NCBI RefSeq assembly: GCF_003797765.1
Contig: NZ_RKMB01000001.1
Span: 434,001-498,000, forward strand
Direction of reading: 5' to 3'
Length of the DNA: 64,000 nt
From: Ramlibacter sp. WS9
Lineage (GTDB): Bacteria > Pseudomonadota > Gammaproteobacteria > Burkholderiales > Burkholderiaceae_C
The translations under genes were made by a program, and so were the position numbers. This document shows, one piece after another, positions 37,308 through 46,815 of this stretch. Positions within the stretch are counted from its first letter, which is position 1. The number at the start of each line of letters is the position of its first letter. The notes below the pieces were generated by a model. The model had not been told where the DNA came from. It made no database searches and saw only the letters and a program-made list of their open reading frames with translations.

Positions 37308-37775
37308 TTACCAACGTCTCAGCGCCACGCCGTTCAAGCCGATCAAAGCCGACTGGGTGTGCACGTCGTACACGTCGTCGCCTTCCTGCGGATCGGCGGC
37401 TTCGCTGGCATAAGACCGTTTGCCCCAGGTGCCCGCGTCATCCACCGACGCATCGCCATGGAACGGGTCGCGCGGGACCCTGCGCAAAAAGAACATCTTG
37501 CGGCGCTTCGGGTCGCGCTGGTCGTCGGCGCCTTCCACCAGCGCTTCCAGCGTCTTCGGGTAGCCCGTGCTGCCGATTTCCTTGCGGATACGGCCTTCGT
37601 CCGATGCGCGCTTATAGGCATCGATGGCCGTGCGGATTTCGCGCAGCGCGGCGCGCAGCTCGACCTCCTTGCCGCGCTGCACCTGAACCTGTGCAACGGG
37701 GATGACGAGCGTGGCGAGCACGGCCAGGATGGCCAGCGTCACCAGCAGTTCGATCAACGTGAAGCCGCGACGCAT
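37308..37775 (-). CDS. GspG-like pseudopilin (type II secretion)
   Basis: A 155-residue prepilin with leader MRRG, then [22 protein letters not shown] and Glu5. The C-terminal domain contains [14 protein letters not shown] and [10 protein letters not shown], the GspG-type proline/aspartate loop. It is the second of three pseudopilin genes placed after the secretin gene, 11 bp downstream of it. Together with the gspG at 45489 the operon therefore carries several major-pseudopilin paralogues. Confidence 0.88.
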   Translation of the reverse strand: MRRGFTLIELLVTLAILAVLATLVIPVAQVQVQRGKEVELRAALREIRTAIDAYKRASDEGRIRKEIGSTGYPKTLEALVEGADDQRDPKRRKMFFLRRVPRDPFHGDASVDDAGTWGKRSYASEAADPQEGDDVYDVHTQSALIGLNGVALRRW

Positions 37776-37786
37776 CGAAGGCGAGT

Positions 37787-40183
37787 TCAGTTGGTCACGC
37801 GCAGCACGTGGGCCGGGGCTGGCGACGGTGCCACGGAACGCCCTCCCAAGCCTACCGGCGCGACAGTCAGCAACTGCACACGCGTCTCCGGGTTGATGGC
37901 GGCTGTGGCGCGGAAGTTGATGGTGGCAAACACGCCCAGCGCCGTGGCGCCGGCATCACCCGACCGCGTGCCAGTCACCAGCACTTGGCCGCTGGGGTCC
38001 ACGCGGCTGGCGAAGCTGGTTTGCGAACCGCCCTGGCGCAGGAATTCGCCTTCGCTCACCGAGGTGGCCTGCAGCATGCGCGGATCGAACCCCACGGCCA
38101 GCGGCACGCTGACGACCGGCTGGTCCGACTGCATCAACAACTGCACGGCAAAGATGTCGCCCACCTTCACTTCAGCGGGGCCTTGCCATCGCAGTGTCGC
38201 GCCCCCGCTCGGCGCGGGCGTGACGCTCCCGACGGCCGACGTTAACGGAGCTGTGGTGGCACTGGCCGTGGTCGTGCCTGCCTGGCTCTGCGTCGCTTGG
38301 GAAGTGACCGCAGGCGAAGTCGAAGCGCCGGGGACAGCGGGAGATGACGGCGCCGTCGCAGGCCGCGTTCCAGGCGCTGGAGCAGGCGCGGCACCTGTCG
38401 CCGCGGGCCGCGCGCCAAAGCTGTTCTCCGTGCCGGACTCGAACTCGGTCAGTGCCGCATCGGGCCGGCGCACATTGCGGACAATCCGCGGCGTGATGGA
38501 GAGCACGATCTCCGTCTTGCTGGCGTCGTCCGACTGGCTGCCGAACAGGCGGCCCACCACCGGCACCTCGCCCAGGCCTGGCACCTTGTTGGCCGAGCGG
38601 CGGTCTTCGTCGTTGATGAGGCCGGCCAGAACCTGGTTCTCGCCGTCTTTCAGGCGCAGCACGGTCTGCGCTGTGCGCGTGCCGATCTGGTAGGCGATGG
38701 AGCCGGACTTGGTCTGCACCTGGCTGATGATGTTGCTGACTTCCAGCGCGATCTTGATCGCCACTTCGCCATCGAGGTAGATCGTGGGTTCGACGTCGAG
38801 CTTGAGGCCCACGTCCACGTAGTTGATGGACTCCGCCACGAAGCCGGTCGACGTCGACGTGGAGGTGATGTTGGGCACGCGCTCGCCGATGAGGATCTTG
38901 GCCTTCTCGCGGTTGCGCGCGCGGATGCGCGGGTTGGCCAGGATGTTGGCGTCGGTGTCGGTCTTCTTGGCGTTGATGTTGACGGCGCCGATGGCGGCGC
39001 CGATGCGGGCGCTGTTGAGGCCGCGCAGGTCCGCGACGGTGAGGGCGCCGCCGGTGGTGCCGGACGTCGAGCCGTCGGTGGCGGCCGCGCCGATGGCCAG
39101 CGGCGTCAGCGTCAACTGATCGGGCCAGCGAACACCCAAATCCAGCAGGCGCGTCCGCTTCACCTCCAGAATCTCGACTTCCAGCATCACTTCTGGTTCG
39201 GGCACATCGTGCAGCGCCACCAGTTTCTCGGCCAGGCGGATGGCCTCGGGCGTGTCGCGCACGATCACCAAATTGAGCTTGTCGTCCACCACGACGTCGC
39301 GCGACTTCAGCAGGGCCTTGAGCGTCGCCGCCACCGTCTTCGCCTCGGCGTTGGCCAGGTAGAAGCTCTTGACGGTCAGCAGCTGGTAGTCCTTCTGCTT
39401 GGCCTGCGTGTTGGGATAGATCAGCACCGTGTTGCCATCCAGCACGCGCTGCTCCAGCTGGTTGGTCAGCAGCGTCAGGCTCACCGCGCTTTCGATGGTG
39501 GAGTTTTTCAGGAAGATCGAGGTCTTCTGATCGGTGCGCACATCCTTGTCGAAGAGGAAGTTCATGCCCGAGGTGCGCGAGATCACCTCGAACACGGTTT
39601 TCAACGCCACGTCCTTGAACTCGATGGTGATGGGCTTGCGGTAGGCGGCGGCCAAAGCCGTCTCCGGCGTGGGCCGCGCCGCCTGGTCGTCGAGCTTCTG
39701 CAGCAACGCGCGTGCGCCTTCATGCAGCGGCTCTTCCATCAGGACGGTCTTGAGCTTGGTGCGGGCCGTGTCCAGGTCCTTCTTGGCCACGGCGGCCTCT
39801 GCGTCTTTCATCCACCCGGCCGTGCGCCGGTGCTGGTCCACGGCGCGTAACCCGGCCAGTGCGCGATCGTTGCTGCCGTGCACGCTGAGCACTTGGCGAA
39901 AGACCTGCTCCGCGTCGTCCAGCCGGCCCTGGCGGCGCAGCGCTTCGGCGCGGTCGATCTGTGCGGCAATGTAGCGGTCGCGCGTCTGCAGCACCGCGAC
40001 GCGGTATTGCGCGACGCCCGGGTCCAGCCGGCTGGCTTCCTCGAGTTTGACCAGGCCTTCGGTGACGCGACCCTGGTTCACCAGGTCCTGGCCGTCACGG
40101 TAAGCCATTTGGGCCGCGCATCCGGCCAGGGCGAGGAGGGCCGCGGCGGCGCCAAGGCGCAAAGGCAGGTTCAGAAAGCTCAA
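37787..40183 (-). CDS. gspD: Secretin GspD-type lipoprotein with C-terminal cohesin-like domain
   Basis: Outer-membrane secretin of the type II/type IV pilus class, 798 residues. A lipobox LALAGC gives lipid-modified Cys22, so it may self-pilot to the outer membrane. Residues about 25-200 are TPR-like, followed by an STN/N-domain region ([19 protein letters not shown]) and the secretin core with ANPRIRARN and [15 protein letters not shown]. After a Pro/Ala/Thr-rich linker comes a roughly 130-residue beta domain ([16 protein letters not shown]) that looks like a cohesin module. The TTG start at 40183 overlaps the preceding stop (TTGA), which indicates translational coupling. The cohesin tail could face the periplasm or bind substrate or partner proteins. 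Confidence 0.92.
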   Translation of the reverse strand: MSFLNLPLRLGAAAALLALAGCAAQMAYRDGQDLVNQGRVTEGLVKLEEASRLDPGVAQYRVAVLQTRDRYIAAQIDRAEALRRQGRLDDAEQVFRQVLSVHGSNDRALAGLRAVDQHRRTAGWMKDAEAAVAKKDLDTARTKLKTVLMEEPLHEGARALLQKLDDQAARPTPETALAAAYRKPITIEFKDVALKTVFEVISRTSGMNFLFDKDVRTDQKTSIFLKNSTIESAVSLTLLTNQLEQRVLDGNTVLIYPNTQAKQKDYQLLTVKSFYLANAEAKTVAATLKALLKSRDVVVDDKLNLVIVRDTPEAIRLAEKLVALHDVPEPEVMLEVEILEVKRTRLLDLGVRWPDQLTLTPLAIGAAATDGSTSGTTGGALTVADLRGLNSARIGAAIGAVNINAKKTDTDANILANPRIRARNREKAKILIGERVPNITSTSTSTGFVAESINYVDVGLKLDVEPTIYLDGEVAIKIALEVSNIISQVQTKSGSIAYQIGTRTAQTVLRLKDGENQVLAGLINDEDRRSANKVPGLGEVPVVGRLFGSQSDDASKTEIVLSITPRIVRNVRRPDAALTEFESGTENSFGARPAATGAAPAPAPGTRPATAPSSPAVPGASTSPAVTSQATQSQAGTTTASATTAPLTSAVGSVTPAPSGGATLRWQGPAEVKVGDIFAVQLLMQSDQPVVSVPLAVGFDPRMLQATSVSEGEFLRQGGSQTSFASRVDPSGQVLVTGTRSGDAGATALGVFATINFRATAAINPETRVQLLTVAPVGLGGRSVAPSPAPAHVLRVTN

Positions 40184-40752
40184 CGAGGGTCTCCAATCGA
40201 AAGGGTCTGCGGCAGGCCCAGCGGCAAGTAGGTCAATGTGAGGGTGGGCGGCGCGATCTTGTCCACGCGCCAGGCGTTTTCGAGCACCTGGCCTTCGCGG
40301 GCGACAAACGTCTGCTCGGATTTGGACAGGAACACTTCCCACGTGTCGCCTTCCAGCTTCTTGCCCAGGAAAGCGTAGGGCAGGGGCGGCGCGACAGGCG
40401 GCGGCGCCGGTTGCTCCGGCGGCGGGGGTGGTGGCGGCGGGTTCCAGCTGCGTGTGGAGAAGAGATCGCGCGCCGCCTTCTTCTCGGCGCTCGCCGTGTC
40501 GCCGGCCTTGGCGAACAACTGGTCGCGCGGCACCAGCGCAAAGGTGGGTTCCAAGGGAGCAGCCCTCGGCCGCTCGACCGGCGCACCCGCAATGGGCTGC
40601 GCTGACATGGGTGCGGTTTGCGGCTTGGCGGGCAGGCTCACGGCGGCGTCACCGGCCGGTGACTTGTCGCCGAACAGCGCCAGCCAGCCACCCACCAGCA
40701 ACAGGGGCAGCCACAGGAACCAGCGCTTGTGCGTTCCGGCTGGTTTGCTCAT
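40180..40752 (-). CDS. GspC/PilP-like secretion system protein
   Basis: A 190-residue inner-membrane protein: one N-terminal transmembrane helix (WFLWLPLLLVGGWLALF), a proline-rich periplasmic linker with a run of prolines, and a small C-terminal beta domain (PYAFLGKKLEGDTWEVFL...GQVLENAWRVDKI) of the HR/PilP type that contacts the secretin. Position directly before the secretin gene and the overlapping stop/start support a GspC- or PilP-equivalent role. Family assignment is by architecture rather than strong motif. Confidence 0.78.
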   Translation of the reverse strand: MSKPAGTHKRWFLWLPLLLVGGWLALFGDKSPAGDAAVSLPAKPQTAPMSAQPIAGAPVERPRAAPLEPTFALVPRDQLFAKAGDTASAEKKAARDLFSTRSWNPPPPPPPPEQPAPPPVAPPLPYAFLGKKLEGDTWEVFLSKSEQTFVAREGQVLENAWRVDKIAPPTLTLTYLPLGLPQTLSIGDPR

Positions 40753-41348
40753 TTGACGTTTCTCCCCGCGTCGTCGGCCTGGCCCGCTTGGTCCTTCTGG
40801 ATCCAGAAAGACCAGCGCAAGCGCGCCTCCAGTTGTGCTTGCCCCACGTTTTCGCGCCGCGCCGCGACCTGGTCGAGCGAGGCGTTGGGCACGGTGCGAA
40901 GCACGGACTCGACATAGCGGCGCAGCTGCGGATAGCTCGCACGCACCGGCTGCGTGACGTGCACCTGCATCAGCCGGGTGGTGGTGTGCAGTTGTTGCTG
41001 GTAGTCGCCTTGCTGCAGGGTAATCTGTTCGGCCTGGGCCAGTGCAGACATCTTGCGAACCAGTTCCGCGGGCTCGGGCGACGCGCGCAGCACCGCCTGC
41101 AGCACGGCCAGTTCCTGGCCTTCCGACAACGGCTCCACAGTGACACGCTTGGTGCTTGCGGCCGACCGCTCATGGGCCAGTTCGGCCTGGGTGACGGCGA
41201 GGCGAGCGCGCAGCGGATGCAGCAGCATCAACTGCATGGCGCCGGCGGCCGCCAGCAGCAACAGCGCCACGGGCCACGCCCAGCCGCGGCGCCACAGCAG
41301 GATCTGAAGGCGCGTGCGCACGATCGAGAGAGCGGTGAAGCGGTTCAT
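40749..41348 (-). CDS. GspM/PilO-like inner-membrane protein
   Basis: A 199-residue bitopic protein: cytoplasmic N-terminus, transmembrane helix (WPVALLLLAAAGAMQLMLL), a coiled-coil-like stretch, then a ferredoxin-like periplasmic domain (LVRKMSALAQAEQITLQQGDYQ, YPQLRRYVESVLR), as expected for PilO/GspM. It overlaps both neighbours by four bases, fixing it in the secretion operon. It would form the inner-membrane platform with the PilM- and PilN-like proteins. Confidence 0.8.
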   Translation of the reverse strand: MNRFTALSIVRTRLQILLWRRGWAWPVALLLLAAAGAMQLMLLHPLRARLAVTQAELAHERSAASTKRVTVEPLSEGQELAVLQAVLRASPEPAELVRKMSALAQAEQITLQQGDYQQQLHTTTRLMQVHVTQPVRASYPQLRRYVESVLRTVPNASLDQVAARRENVGQAQLEARLRWSFWIQKDQAGQADDAGRNVK

Positions 41349-41917
41349 CGTGCCGCTGCCTTCAATCTCAAATCCAGGCTCAGCCGCATGGGCTTGTTGC
41401 TGTCTTGATCGTTGGTCTCATGCTTGATGAGGGCAACGTTCTCGAACAGTGGCAGCGTGCCCAGTTCTTTGGCGTACGCCAGCAGCGTGTCGAGGGTCTT
41501 CGCCTCGACCTGCAACCGGACGCTGCCCACACGCGCATCAGGTTCGATCGACACCAGTGCGACGTTGTCGGGCGTGTTGGCCTCCAGCGTGTCGAGCAAT
41601 GCAGCCCAGGGCGTGTTGAGCTGCCGCGCCACCAGGCTCCAGGCTTGACGCTGCTGCGCGGTGAGTTGCGGCCTGGCCGCGTCGGCAGCCCGGTCCACAC
41701 GCTGGCCCTTTTGCCTTTGCACGGCGGCGAGCGACGCGCGGACTTGCGCGAGTTCGTCATCGGTCTTCCACGCCTGCCACGCCACGGCCGCGCCCCACGC
41801 CATTGCAGCGATGAGCGCGACAAGTGCAACAGCTCCCGAAGGGCTCGGCACATGGCCGAAGAATTGCTGGCGCAAGGTTGCCGCCGGCGCTTCGAACTGG
41901 AGGCGCACCGGCTTCAT
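41345..41917 (-). CDS. PilN / GspL C-terminal-like protein
   Basis: A 190-residue bitopic protein starting MKPVRLQFEAP, with a transmembrane helix (GAVALVALIAAMAWGAAVAW), a coiled coil and a small periplasmic alpha/beta domain (TPDNVALVSIEPDARVGSVRLQVEA) as in PilN and the periplasmic part of GspL. ATG at 41917 is preferred over longer upstream starts because it gives the normal PilN length and overlaps the preceding stop by four bases. It probably pairs with the preceding PilM-like protein as a split GspL. Confidence 0.82.
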   Translation of the reverse strand: MKPVRLQFEAPAATLRQQFFGHVPSPSGAVALVALIAAMAWGAAVAWQAWKTDDELAQVRASLAAVQRQKGQRVDRAADAARPQLTAQQRQAWSLVARQLNTPWAALLDTLEANTPDNVALVSIEPDARVGSVRLQVEAKTLDTLLAYAKELGTLPLFENVALIKHETNDQDSNKPMRLSLDLRLKAAAR

Positions 41918-42660
41918 GACAGAGCTCCTTCGAGAAGTTTGCCCAGGCCGAGCGCCGCGACGGCCTCGTTGGCCTGGAGTTCGTCCCCGCTGCCCAGGTT
42001 CACCCAATGCAATGATTCGCTCGCCAGCGATGCATTGCGCATGCCTTCGATCCGAACCTGCCGCAGCACCTGGGCATTGGCGTCTTCATCGGTTGTGCCC
42101 GGTGCAACGCCTTGCATGCTGAGGCAATCGACTCGCCCATCCCGGCAATGCCAGAGCAGCACGCGCTGGGGGCTGCGCAATGCGCTCCAGCCGTCGGCTG
42201 GGAAGGTATTCGCGTCGGAGGAACCGCAGGCAACACCCCACGCTGTGTGCCAGCGCGCCGAAACGCCGGCCGCAGCCAGCTTTTGCTGGAATGCCATCAC
42301 CACCGTGTACGGCAGTGCCGCGCAGACAAAGGGCGCGTTCGCGTTCCAGTCAGCGGCCACCCACCAGTCCCGCGGCGTTCCGCCGTACAGGTGCGCGCAG
42401 CGCGCGGCGGCGACCAGCCGCAGTTCGTCGAGTGAGGCCACCGATGACGGCGGCGTTTGCAGCCAGTGCACCGCAACGTCGTTGCCGGCGATCACGTCCA
42501 CGCCCGTGTTCGGCGCGAGATGCGACAGCGCCTGCGGCAATGCTTCGGGATGGCCTGCATGCCGCACGGTACCCGCCGGGCCTGTGGGCGACCACGCCAG
42601 CTCGCGCGCATCCAGGCCCCAGGCTGCGCGCCGGGAAGTCTCAGGCCGCCACAGTGACAC
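41914..42660 (-). CDS. PilM / GspL N-terminal-position protein
   Basis: A 248-residue cytoplasmic protein without membrane segments. It occupies the place of PilM (the actin-like cytoplasmic half of GspL) between the ATPase and the PilN-like gene, but I see no clear actin-type phosphate motifs, so the fold is inferred from position. GTG at 42660 is supported by a strong GGAGGAGG about six bases upstream; the gene overlaps the end of gspE by 20 bp. It would link the ATPase to the inner-membrane platform. Confidence 0.72.
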   Translation of the reverse strand: MSLWRPETSRRAAWGLDARELAWSPTGPAGTVRHAGHPEALPQALSHLAPNTGVDVIAGNDVAVHWLQTPPSSVASLDELRLVAAARCAHLYGGTPRDWWVAADWNANAPFVCAALPYTVVMAFQQKLAAAGVSARWHTAWGVACGSSDANTFPADGWSALRSPQRVLLWHCRDGRVDCLSMQGVAPGTTDEDANAQVLRQVRIEGMRNASLASESLHWVNLGSGDELQANEAVAALGLGKLLEGALS

Positions 42661-44299
42661 GACGCACCTCCTCCAACGTGGTGACACCCGCGCGCACCAG
42701 GTGCAGCGCCGCTTCCGTCAGGCTGCGCGTGCCTTTACGCCGCGCCGCTTCCTTGACCTGCCGCACCGGCTGCTTGGCCACGATCATCTCGCGCAGTTCG
42801 TCGTCCAGCCGCAGGATTTCCGCCACGGCCTGCCGGCCCTTGTAGCCGGTGCCGCGGCAGTCGCCGCAGCCTTCTCCCTTGCGGAAGTCGTAGTCCGCGG
42901 TGTCGGCCGCGGTGAGGCCGAGCCGCGCCAGCTCGTGCGCGTCCGGCTTGCAAGGGCGGCTGCAATGCGGGCAGTTCAGGCGCAGCAGGCGCTGCGCCCA
43001 GATGCCGTTGAGCGCGGACACCAGCGAGTAAGGGTCCAGGCCCATGTGCGTGAAACGGCCGAACACATCGAACACGTTGTTGGCGTGAACCGTGGTCAGC
43101 ACCAAGTGGCCGGTGAGTGCGGACTGCACCGCGATCTCCGCCGTCTCGCGGTCGCGGATTTCGCCCACCATGATCTTGTCCGGGTCGTGGCGCAGGATGG
43201 AGCGCAGGCCGCGCGCGAAGGTCAGGCCCTTCTTCTCGTTCACCGGAATCTGCAGCACACCGGGCAGCTGGTATTCCACCGGATCTTCGATGGTGATGAT
43301 CTTGTCGCGGCCGGTGTGCGTCTCCGACAGCGCCGCGTAGAGCGTCGTGGTCTTGCCGGAGCCCGTGGGGCCGGTCACCAGAAGCATGCCGTAGGCCGCT
43401 TCCATCAGGTCGCGCAAGGTGGCGACCGATTCGGCCTCGAAGCCCAGCGAGTCCAGGCTCAGCTTGCCGTGCGCCTCGATCATGGCGCGCTTGTCGAGGA
43501 TACGGATCACCGCATCTTCGCCATGGATGCCGGGGATGATGGACACGCGCAGGTCGACCTCGCGGCCCTGCGCGCTGACACGAAAGCTGCCATCCTGCGG
43601 CACGCGCCGCTCGGCGATGTCCAATTCGGCCAGCACCTTCAGCCGCGAGATGGCCTGCTCGGCGACAGCCTGACCGGACACTTCGGTGATGGCGTCGAGC
43701 ACGCCGTCGATCCGGTATTTCACGGCCAGGCCCAAAGGCGTGCTTTCCAGGTGCACGTCGCTCGCGCCGGCGCGCAGCGCGTCGTACAGCGTGGAGTTGA
43801 CCAGCTTGACCGCCGGGCTGCTGGCGTCCGACACGCGGGCCAGCGACAACTCCTCGATATCGTCGCGCGGGCCGGCGCCTTCGTTGGCCGCGCGGTCCAG
43901 GCTGTCCACCGCGCGCGAGCGGTCTTCCTGTTGATTGAGGTAGGCGTGGATGTCGTCGGGGCTGGCCAGCACGAAGCGCACCGGCGCCTGCGCCCAATGC
44001 GACAGCTGCGTCCACAGGTCGCGGTCCAGCGGGTCATGGACCACGGCGATGAAGCCGCCCGCTTCGTCGTTGAGCAACACGGCCCGCAGGCTCTGCGCGC
44101 GAGCCAACGGCAAGCGGTCGAAGGCGGCCGCTCGCTGTGCCATGTCGGCCGTTTCCCAGCAATCCAGGCCCATCGTGTGCGCCATCTTCTGCGCCGCCTC
44201 GCGCTGCGTGCATTGCAGCAGCTCGGCCAGCTTCACCGCCGGTGCCTGGCCGCCTTCCTGCGCGGTACGCACGACGCCCCAATCGATCGCGGCGCTCAT
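42641..44299 (-). CDS. gspE: Type II secretion ATPase GspE
   Basis: Hexameric cytoplasmic ATPase that powers pseudopilus assembly, 552 residues. N-terminal MshEN-type domain, Walker A GPTGSGKTTT, Asp box (IIPGIHGEDAVIRIL), Walker B-like IMVGEIRDRETAE, His box (TGHLVLTTVHANN) and the C-terminal tetracysteine zinc site CPHC...CGDC typical of GspE. ATG at 44299 overlaps the gspF stop (ATGA). Length matches the family. It is one of the most secure calls in the operon. Confidence 0.96.
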   Translation of the reverse strand: MSAAIDWGVVRTAQEGGQAPAVKLAELLQCTQREAAQKMAHTMGLDCWETADMAQRAAAFDRLPLARAQSLRAVLLNDEAGGFIAVVHDPLDRDLWTQLSHWAQAPVRFVLASPDDIHAYLNQQEDRSRAVDSLDRAANEGAGPRDDIEELSLARVSDASSPAVKLVNSTLYDALRAGASDVHLESTPLGLAVKYRIDGVLDAITEVSGQAVAEQAISRLKVLAELDIAERRVPQDGSFRVSAQGREVDLRVSIIPGIHGEDAVIRILDKRAMIEAHGKLSLDSLGFEAESVATLRDLMEAAYGMLLVTGPTGSGKTTTLYAALSETHTGRDKIITIEDPVEYQLPGVLQIPVNEKKGLTFARGLRSILRHDPDKIMVGEIRDRETAEIAVQSALTGHLVLTTVHANNVFDVFGRFTHMGLDPYSLVSALNGIWAQRLLRLNCPHCSRPCKPDAHELARLGLTAADTADYDFRKGEGCGDCRGTGYKGRQAVAEILRLDDELREMIVAKQPVRQVKEAARRKGTRSLTEAALHLVRAGVTTLEEVRRVTVAA

Positions 44300-45477
44300 T
44301 GGAGGCTCCCGGCCAGGTCGAAGATCGGCATATACAGAAGGATCACGATTAGCCCGATCACCAGGCCGATGGCCGCCATCAGCACCGGCTCGAAGGCCTT
44401 GCTGAAGCGTTCGACCCACCGCGTCGTCTCTTCGTCGTAGAAAGCGGCGGTGCGGCTGAGCATCAGGCCCAACTGGCCGGACTGCTCGCCCACGCGCAAC
44501 AGGCGCAGCGCCACCGGCGTGCTGAGGCTGTGCTTGAGGAGCGATTCGGACAGGTTCTGGCCCGACTCCACATCGTGACGAACAGCGTCGAGTTGCTCGC
44601 GTGCGGCGGTATCCACCACCGCGGTGCACAGCTTCAACGCATGCTGCACAGGGATACCGCCTTCCAGCAGCATGCCCAACGTGAGGTACAGGCGCGAGAG
44701 CTGCAGGATGTGCAGCTTGGGCTGCGCGCCGGGCAGCAGCCGGATGATGCGCCACCAGCCGCCCTGCGCGACCAGGCGGCGCAGCCACCAGACCAGGGTG
44801 GCCGCGCCTGCGCCAAAACCCACCAACATCTCTACGGTGTGCTGGCCCGCGAACTGGCCCCAGTTCATCAGCACTTCCGACGCCCACGGCAGGCTGCGCC
44901 CGCTGCCCTGGTACACCGCCGAAAACCGCGGCACCACATATCCCAGAAGAAACAGGCTCACGACCATGCCCACCACCAGCAGGATGGCCGGATAGATCGC
45001 CGCGCTGGTGACTTTGTGGCGCACCGATTGCACGCGCGTTTCGTATTCGAGGAAGCGCGCCAGCGCCTGCGGCAGATCGCTCGTTCCTTCTGCGGCCTGG
45101 ATAACACCCACGAACAGCGGCGGAAAGATCTGCGGCTGGTTGCGCAGCGCCGACGACAGGCGCTGGCCCTGCCGCAGCTGCTCGGCCAAACGCGCCAGCA
45201 CCGCGCGGCGTGAGGCCTGCGTGTCTTTTTCGATCAACGCTTCCAGCGACTCGATGACGCTCAGACCCGCGTGCAACAACGCATGCAGCTCCTGCGCGAA
45301 CATGAGGAGCGGAAACTTTTCATCGCGCTGCCATGCTGCGCCGCGGCGGCGCGTGACAGACAACGGGCTCAGGCGTTGCGCACGCGCCTGCGCATGCGCG
45401 TCGGCTTCGTCCAACGCGTCCAGCACCAGCGTCTGGATCTGCTGACCGGGGTCGAGGGCCCTGACGACGTACTGCAT
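44296..45477 (-). CDS. gspF: Type II secretion inner-membrane protein GspF
   Basis: Polytopic platform protein of 393 residues with two GspF/PilC repeats: FAQELHALLHAGLSVIESLEAL in the first and LYLTLGMLLEGGIPVQHALKL in the second, plus three hydrophobic segments (IYPAILLVVGMVVSLFLLGY, the central WW-rich helix, and PVLMAAIGLVIGLIVILLYMPIF). It interacts with GspE from the membrane. Eleven bases separate it from gspG, and its stop overlaps the gspE start. Confidence 0.95.
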   Translation of the reverse strand: MQYVVRALDPGQQIQTLVLDALDEADAHAQARAQRLSPLSVTRRRGAAWQRDEKFPLLMFAQELHALLHAGLSVIESLEALIEKDTQASRRAVLARLAEQLRQGQRLSSALRNQPQIFPPLFVGVIQAAEGTSDLPQALARFLEYETRVQSVRHKVTSAAIYPAILLVVGMVVSLFLLGYVVPRFSAVYQGSGRSLPWASEVLMNWGQFAGQHTVEMLVGFGAGAATLVWWLRRLVAQGGWWRIIRLLPGAQPKLHILQLSRLYLTLGMLLEGGIPVQHALKLCTAVVDTAAREQLDAVRHDVESGQNLSESLLKHSLSTPVALRLLRVGEQSGQLGLMLSRTAAFYDEETTRWVERFSKAFEPVLMAAIGLVIGLIVILLYMPIFDLAGSLQ

Positions 45478-45488
45478 GGCCGCGAGGT

Positions 45489-45935
45489 CTATTCGCCGAT
45501 GTCGGCGGCGTCGCCACTGCCGCCGGGCTGACCGTCCTTGCCGTAGGACAGCAATTCATAGTCGCCCTTGCTGCCCGGCGCGCGGTACACATACGGCTTG
45601 CCCCACGGGTCGAGCGGCACGGCCTTGCTCAAATAGGGCCCGGCCCACTTGGCAGCCGATGCGGGCTTGTTAAGCAGCGCGTTGAGCCCGTCTTCCGTGG
45701 TCGGGAAATTGCCCACGTCCAGCCGGTAGCTGCCCAGCGCCTTGTGGAAGCTTTCGATCTGCGCCTTGGCCAGCGCCTGTTCCGATTTGCCGATCTGCCC
45801 GAAATACTTGGGGCCGACATAGGCGGCCAGCAGGCCGATGATCGCGACGACCACGAGCAGTTCGAGCAGGGTGAAGCCGCGGAACGTGGCGGGCAAACGA
45901 AGGCGGCGAGCCGAAGGCGAGGTACTGCGATTCAT
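45489..45935 (-). CDS. gspG: Major pseudopilin GspG
   Basis: A 148-residue prepilin with a 20-residue basic leader cut at RG/FTLLELLVVVAIIGLLAAYVGP, Glu5 present. The periplasmic domain has the hallmark GspG segments GNFPTTEDGLNALL, DPWGKPYVYRAPG and DYELLSYGKDGQPGG with the calcium-binding loop. It would be the main subunit of the pseudopilus and is placed first among the gsp genes, right after the transglycosylase gene. Confidence 0.96.
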   Translation of the reverse strand: MNRSTSPSARRLRLPATFRGFTLLELLVVVAIIGLLAAYVGPKYFGQIGKSEQALAKAQIESFHKALGSYRLDVGNFPTTEDGLNALLNKPASAAKWAGPYLSKAVPLDPWGKPYVYRAPGSKGDYELLSYGKDGQPGGSGDAADIGE

Positions 45936-45941
45936 GGGAGT

Positions 45942-46574
45942 TCAGGGAGCGGAGATGGATGCGGACTTGGCCAGAACGGCCGGCACGTAAAGCATGGTTT
46001 CCCGGTAGGGCGGGATGCGGGCCTGGTGGCGGGAGACGGCGCCCGCGCCCGCGTTGTACGCGGCGAGCGCAAGCGCAACGTTGCCTTGATGTTGTGACAG
46101 CAGGTCCTTGAGATGACGCACACCGGCGTCGATGTTGCGCTCCGGGTCGCGCCAGGAATGGGCGCCCGTCAAGCCATAGCGCTCGCCCGTTGCGGGCATG
46201 AGCTGCATGACGCCACGTGCACCTTTGGGTGAAACTGCATGAGCGTTGCGCCTGGACTCGACGTGGGCGACGGCTTGGACCAATGCGGCAGATACACCAT
46301 GGCGAAGCGAGACGCGATCGATGATCGAGTGCAGGGGATCAGAGCCAGAGCTTGGCCGGCGCGTCGGCTCCGTTGCCGCGGCGTTCGGTTGTGGCTCGCG
46401 GTAAGCGATTCGATAAGATGGATCGAGTGCCTGGGTCGCGTAGCGAGGAGTCCCATCCTCCGACATCGAGAGGAAAACGTCGGCTGCGGCGCACACTCCG
46501 GGCGTGGCTAGGGCGAGTGCTGCGCCGACTGCGGCCCAAATGCACCGACCTTTGTGTTGCTGTTCTGCGTCCAC
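45942..46574 (-). CDS. Lytic transglycosylase (SLT family)
   Basis: Periplasmic peptidoglycan-cleaving enzyme of 210 residues. A signal peptide (AAVGAALALATPGVCA) is followed by a linker and an SLT domain: catalytic Glu106 in AHVESRRNAHAVSPKGARGVMQLMPATG and the AAYNAGAGAVSRH motif near the end. It is the first gene of the secretion operon, six bases before gspG, so it probably opens the murein for assembly of the trans-envelope machine. ATG at 46574 gives the signal peptide at the N-terminus. Confidence 0.93.
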   Translation of the reverse strand: MDAEQQHKGRCIWAAVGAALALATPGVCAAADVFLSMSEDGTPRYATQALDPSYRIAYREPQPNAAATEPTRRPSSGSDPLHSIIDRVSLRHGVSAALVQAVAHVESRRNAHAVSPKGARGVMQLMPATGERYGLTGAHSWRDPERNIDAGVRHLKDLLSQHQGNVALALAAYNAGAGAVSRHQARIPPYRETMLYVPAVLAKSASISAP

Positions 46575-46815
46575 CGACTCCCTCCATGCTGTGCCCCTGC
46601 CCCCGGATATGTTCCCGCTGGGCTTACAAACCGCAACAGTGTAGCGCGACCGCGTAGAACTTAACGCTCAATCTTGTAAACGATCGAGAATGCCTGCCTG
46701 ATAGTGGCTTCCAGCAAACACCTGTACTAGAGATTTGCCCATGGCGGCTAAGATGTAGCCCTAAAGTAACCGGGACCGCCCTGCCTCGACGCAAGCGCGC
46801 CCGCCGGAGGAGCCC

